A DNA stretch of 64,000 nt, taken from Flavobacterium omnivorum (GTDB lineage Bacteria; Bacteroidota; Bacteroidia; Flavobacteriales; Flavobacteriaceae). The position numbers and the translations under genes were made by a program. The stretch is from assembly GCF_900099915.1 (NCBI RefSeq), contig NZ_FNDB01000005.1:124001-188000 (forward strand), read 5' to 3'. Below, piece by piece: positions 63,812-64,000 of the stretch. Every line of letters begins with the position of its first letter. The first letter of the stretch is position 1. Under the pieces are notes generated by a model. It was not told the origin of the DNA, ran no database searches, and saw only the letters and a list, made by a program, of their open reading frames with translations.

Positions 63812-64000
63812 ATGCAAGTTGACCTTTCAAAATTAGATCCAAAGAAAAATATCATCATAAAAGGTGCACAAGTACATAACTTAAAGAATGTAGATGTCGC
63901 CATTCCCCGAAATAAATTAGTGGTTATTACCGGACTTTCAGGTTCTGGAAAATCAAGTTTGGCATTTGACACACTGTATGCCGAAGGACAGAGACGCTAT
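63812..64000 (+). CDS. uvrA: Excinuclease ABC subunit UvrA, N-terminal part (cut by window end)
   Basis: The first 63 codons of a longer gene. The product begins [20 protein letters not shown] and contains HNLKNVDV, the Walker [17 protein letters not shown] and AEGQRRY, which are diagnostic for UvrA, the damage-recognition ATPase of nucleotide excision repair. The frame stays open to the window edge. It is divergent from the sensor-regulator gene, with 187 nt between the two starts. Confidence 0.95.
   Translation, partial: MQVDLSKLDPKKNIIIKGAQVHNLKNVDVAIPRNKLVVITGLSGSGKSSLAFDTLYAEGQRRY

Noticed and set aside
1..64000. tRNA, rRNA, CRISPR array, prophage or transposase genes
   Set aside because: I found no tRNA-like cloverleaf with CCA-adjacent arms, no regularly spaced repeats and no integrase or transposase motif in the protein-coding frames.

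Overview
The window is a chromosomal segment of a Flavobacterium-like member of the Bacteroidota. The evidence is low GC content, A-rich ribosome binding regions, a SusC/SusD polysaccharide utilisation locus, lipoproteins with an acidic surface-export motif after the lipid cysteine, several TAnnTTTG-like -7 promoter elements, and gene families typical of Flavobacteriaceae (DUF6095, DUF6146 and DUF6787 types, the YaiO family, short Fe-S-less endonuclease III). I found no rRNA, tRNA, CRISPR array, phage or intact insertion sequence.

Layout. 1-3.2 kb: tail of a membrane protein, murQ, a small membrane protein, a Qnr-like pentapeptide protein, a lipoprotein and a TerC-family protein. 3.2-8.9 kb (minus): parE, a YhcG/DUF1016 nuclease gene broken by one in-frame TAG, and parC. 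9-14.9 kb: flavin reductase, ychF, an orphan TonB-dependent receptor, a methyltransferase. 14.9-22.5 kb: ferredoxin, LuxC-like acyl-CoA reductase, serC, serA, small membrane proteins, msrA, an ABC ATPase and a TIGR02757 protein.

23.2-36.6 kb holds the most unusual region: two back-to-back, partly duplicated operons. Module 1 is response regulator, HEAT-repeat membrane protein, processive family 2 glycosyltransferase, LtaS-like phosphotransferase with a TPR tail, and YaiO-type TPR plus outer-membrane barrel. Module 2 is HEAT protein, glycosyltransferase, YaiO barrel, DUF4838 protein and response regulator. I read this as a synthesis, modification and export locus for one or two envelope polysaccharides, controlled by orphan CheY-like receivers instead of PilZ/c-di-GMP. 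No function is demonstrated.

36.6-49.2 kb is mostly housekeeping: DEAD-box helicase, lactonase, BatA-type protein, a dihydroorotase homologue without its HxH metal motif, an esterase, an MBL hydrolase, a conserved protein of unknown function, bcp, nth without Fe-S cysteines, and an ECF sigma factor followed by a 47-residue ORF.

49.5-63.6 kb (minus) is a complete beta-glucan (laminarin-type) utilisation locus: sensor-regulator, SusC, SusD, a glycan-binding lipoprotein with a duplicated domain, two GH16 enzymes and a GH3 beta-glucosidase. The SusD, binding protein and large GH16 carry surface-export signals. The GH3 and small GH16 do not, which suggests surface endo-cleavage, SusCD import and periplasmic conversion to glucose. 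The window ends in the first 63 codons of uvrA.
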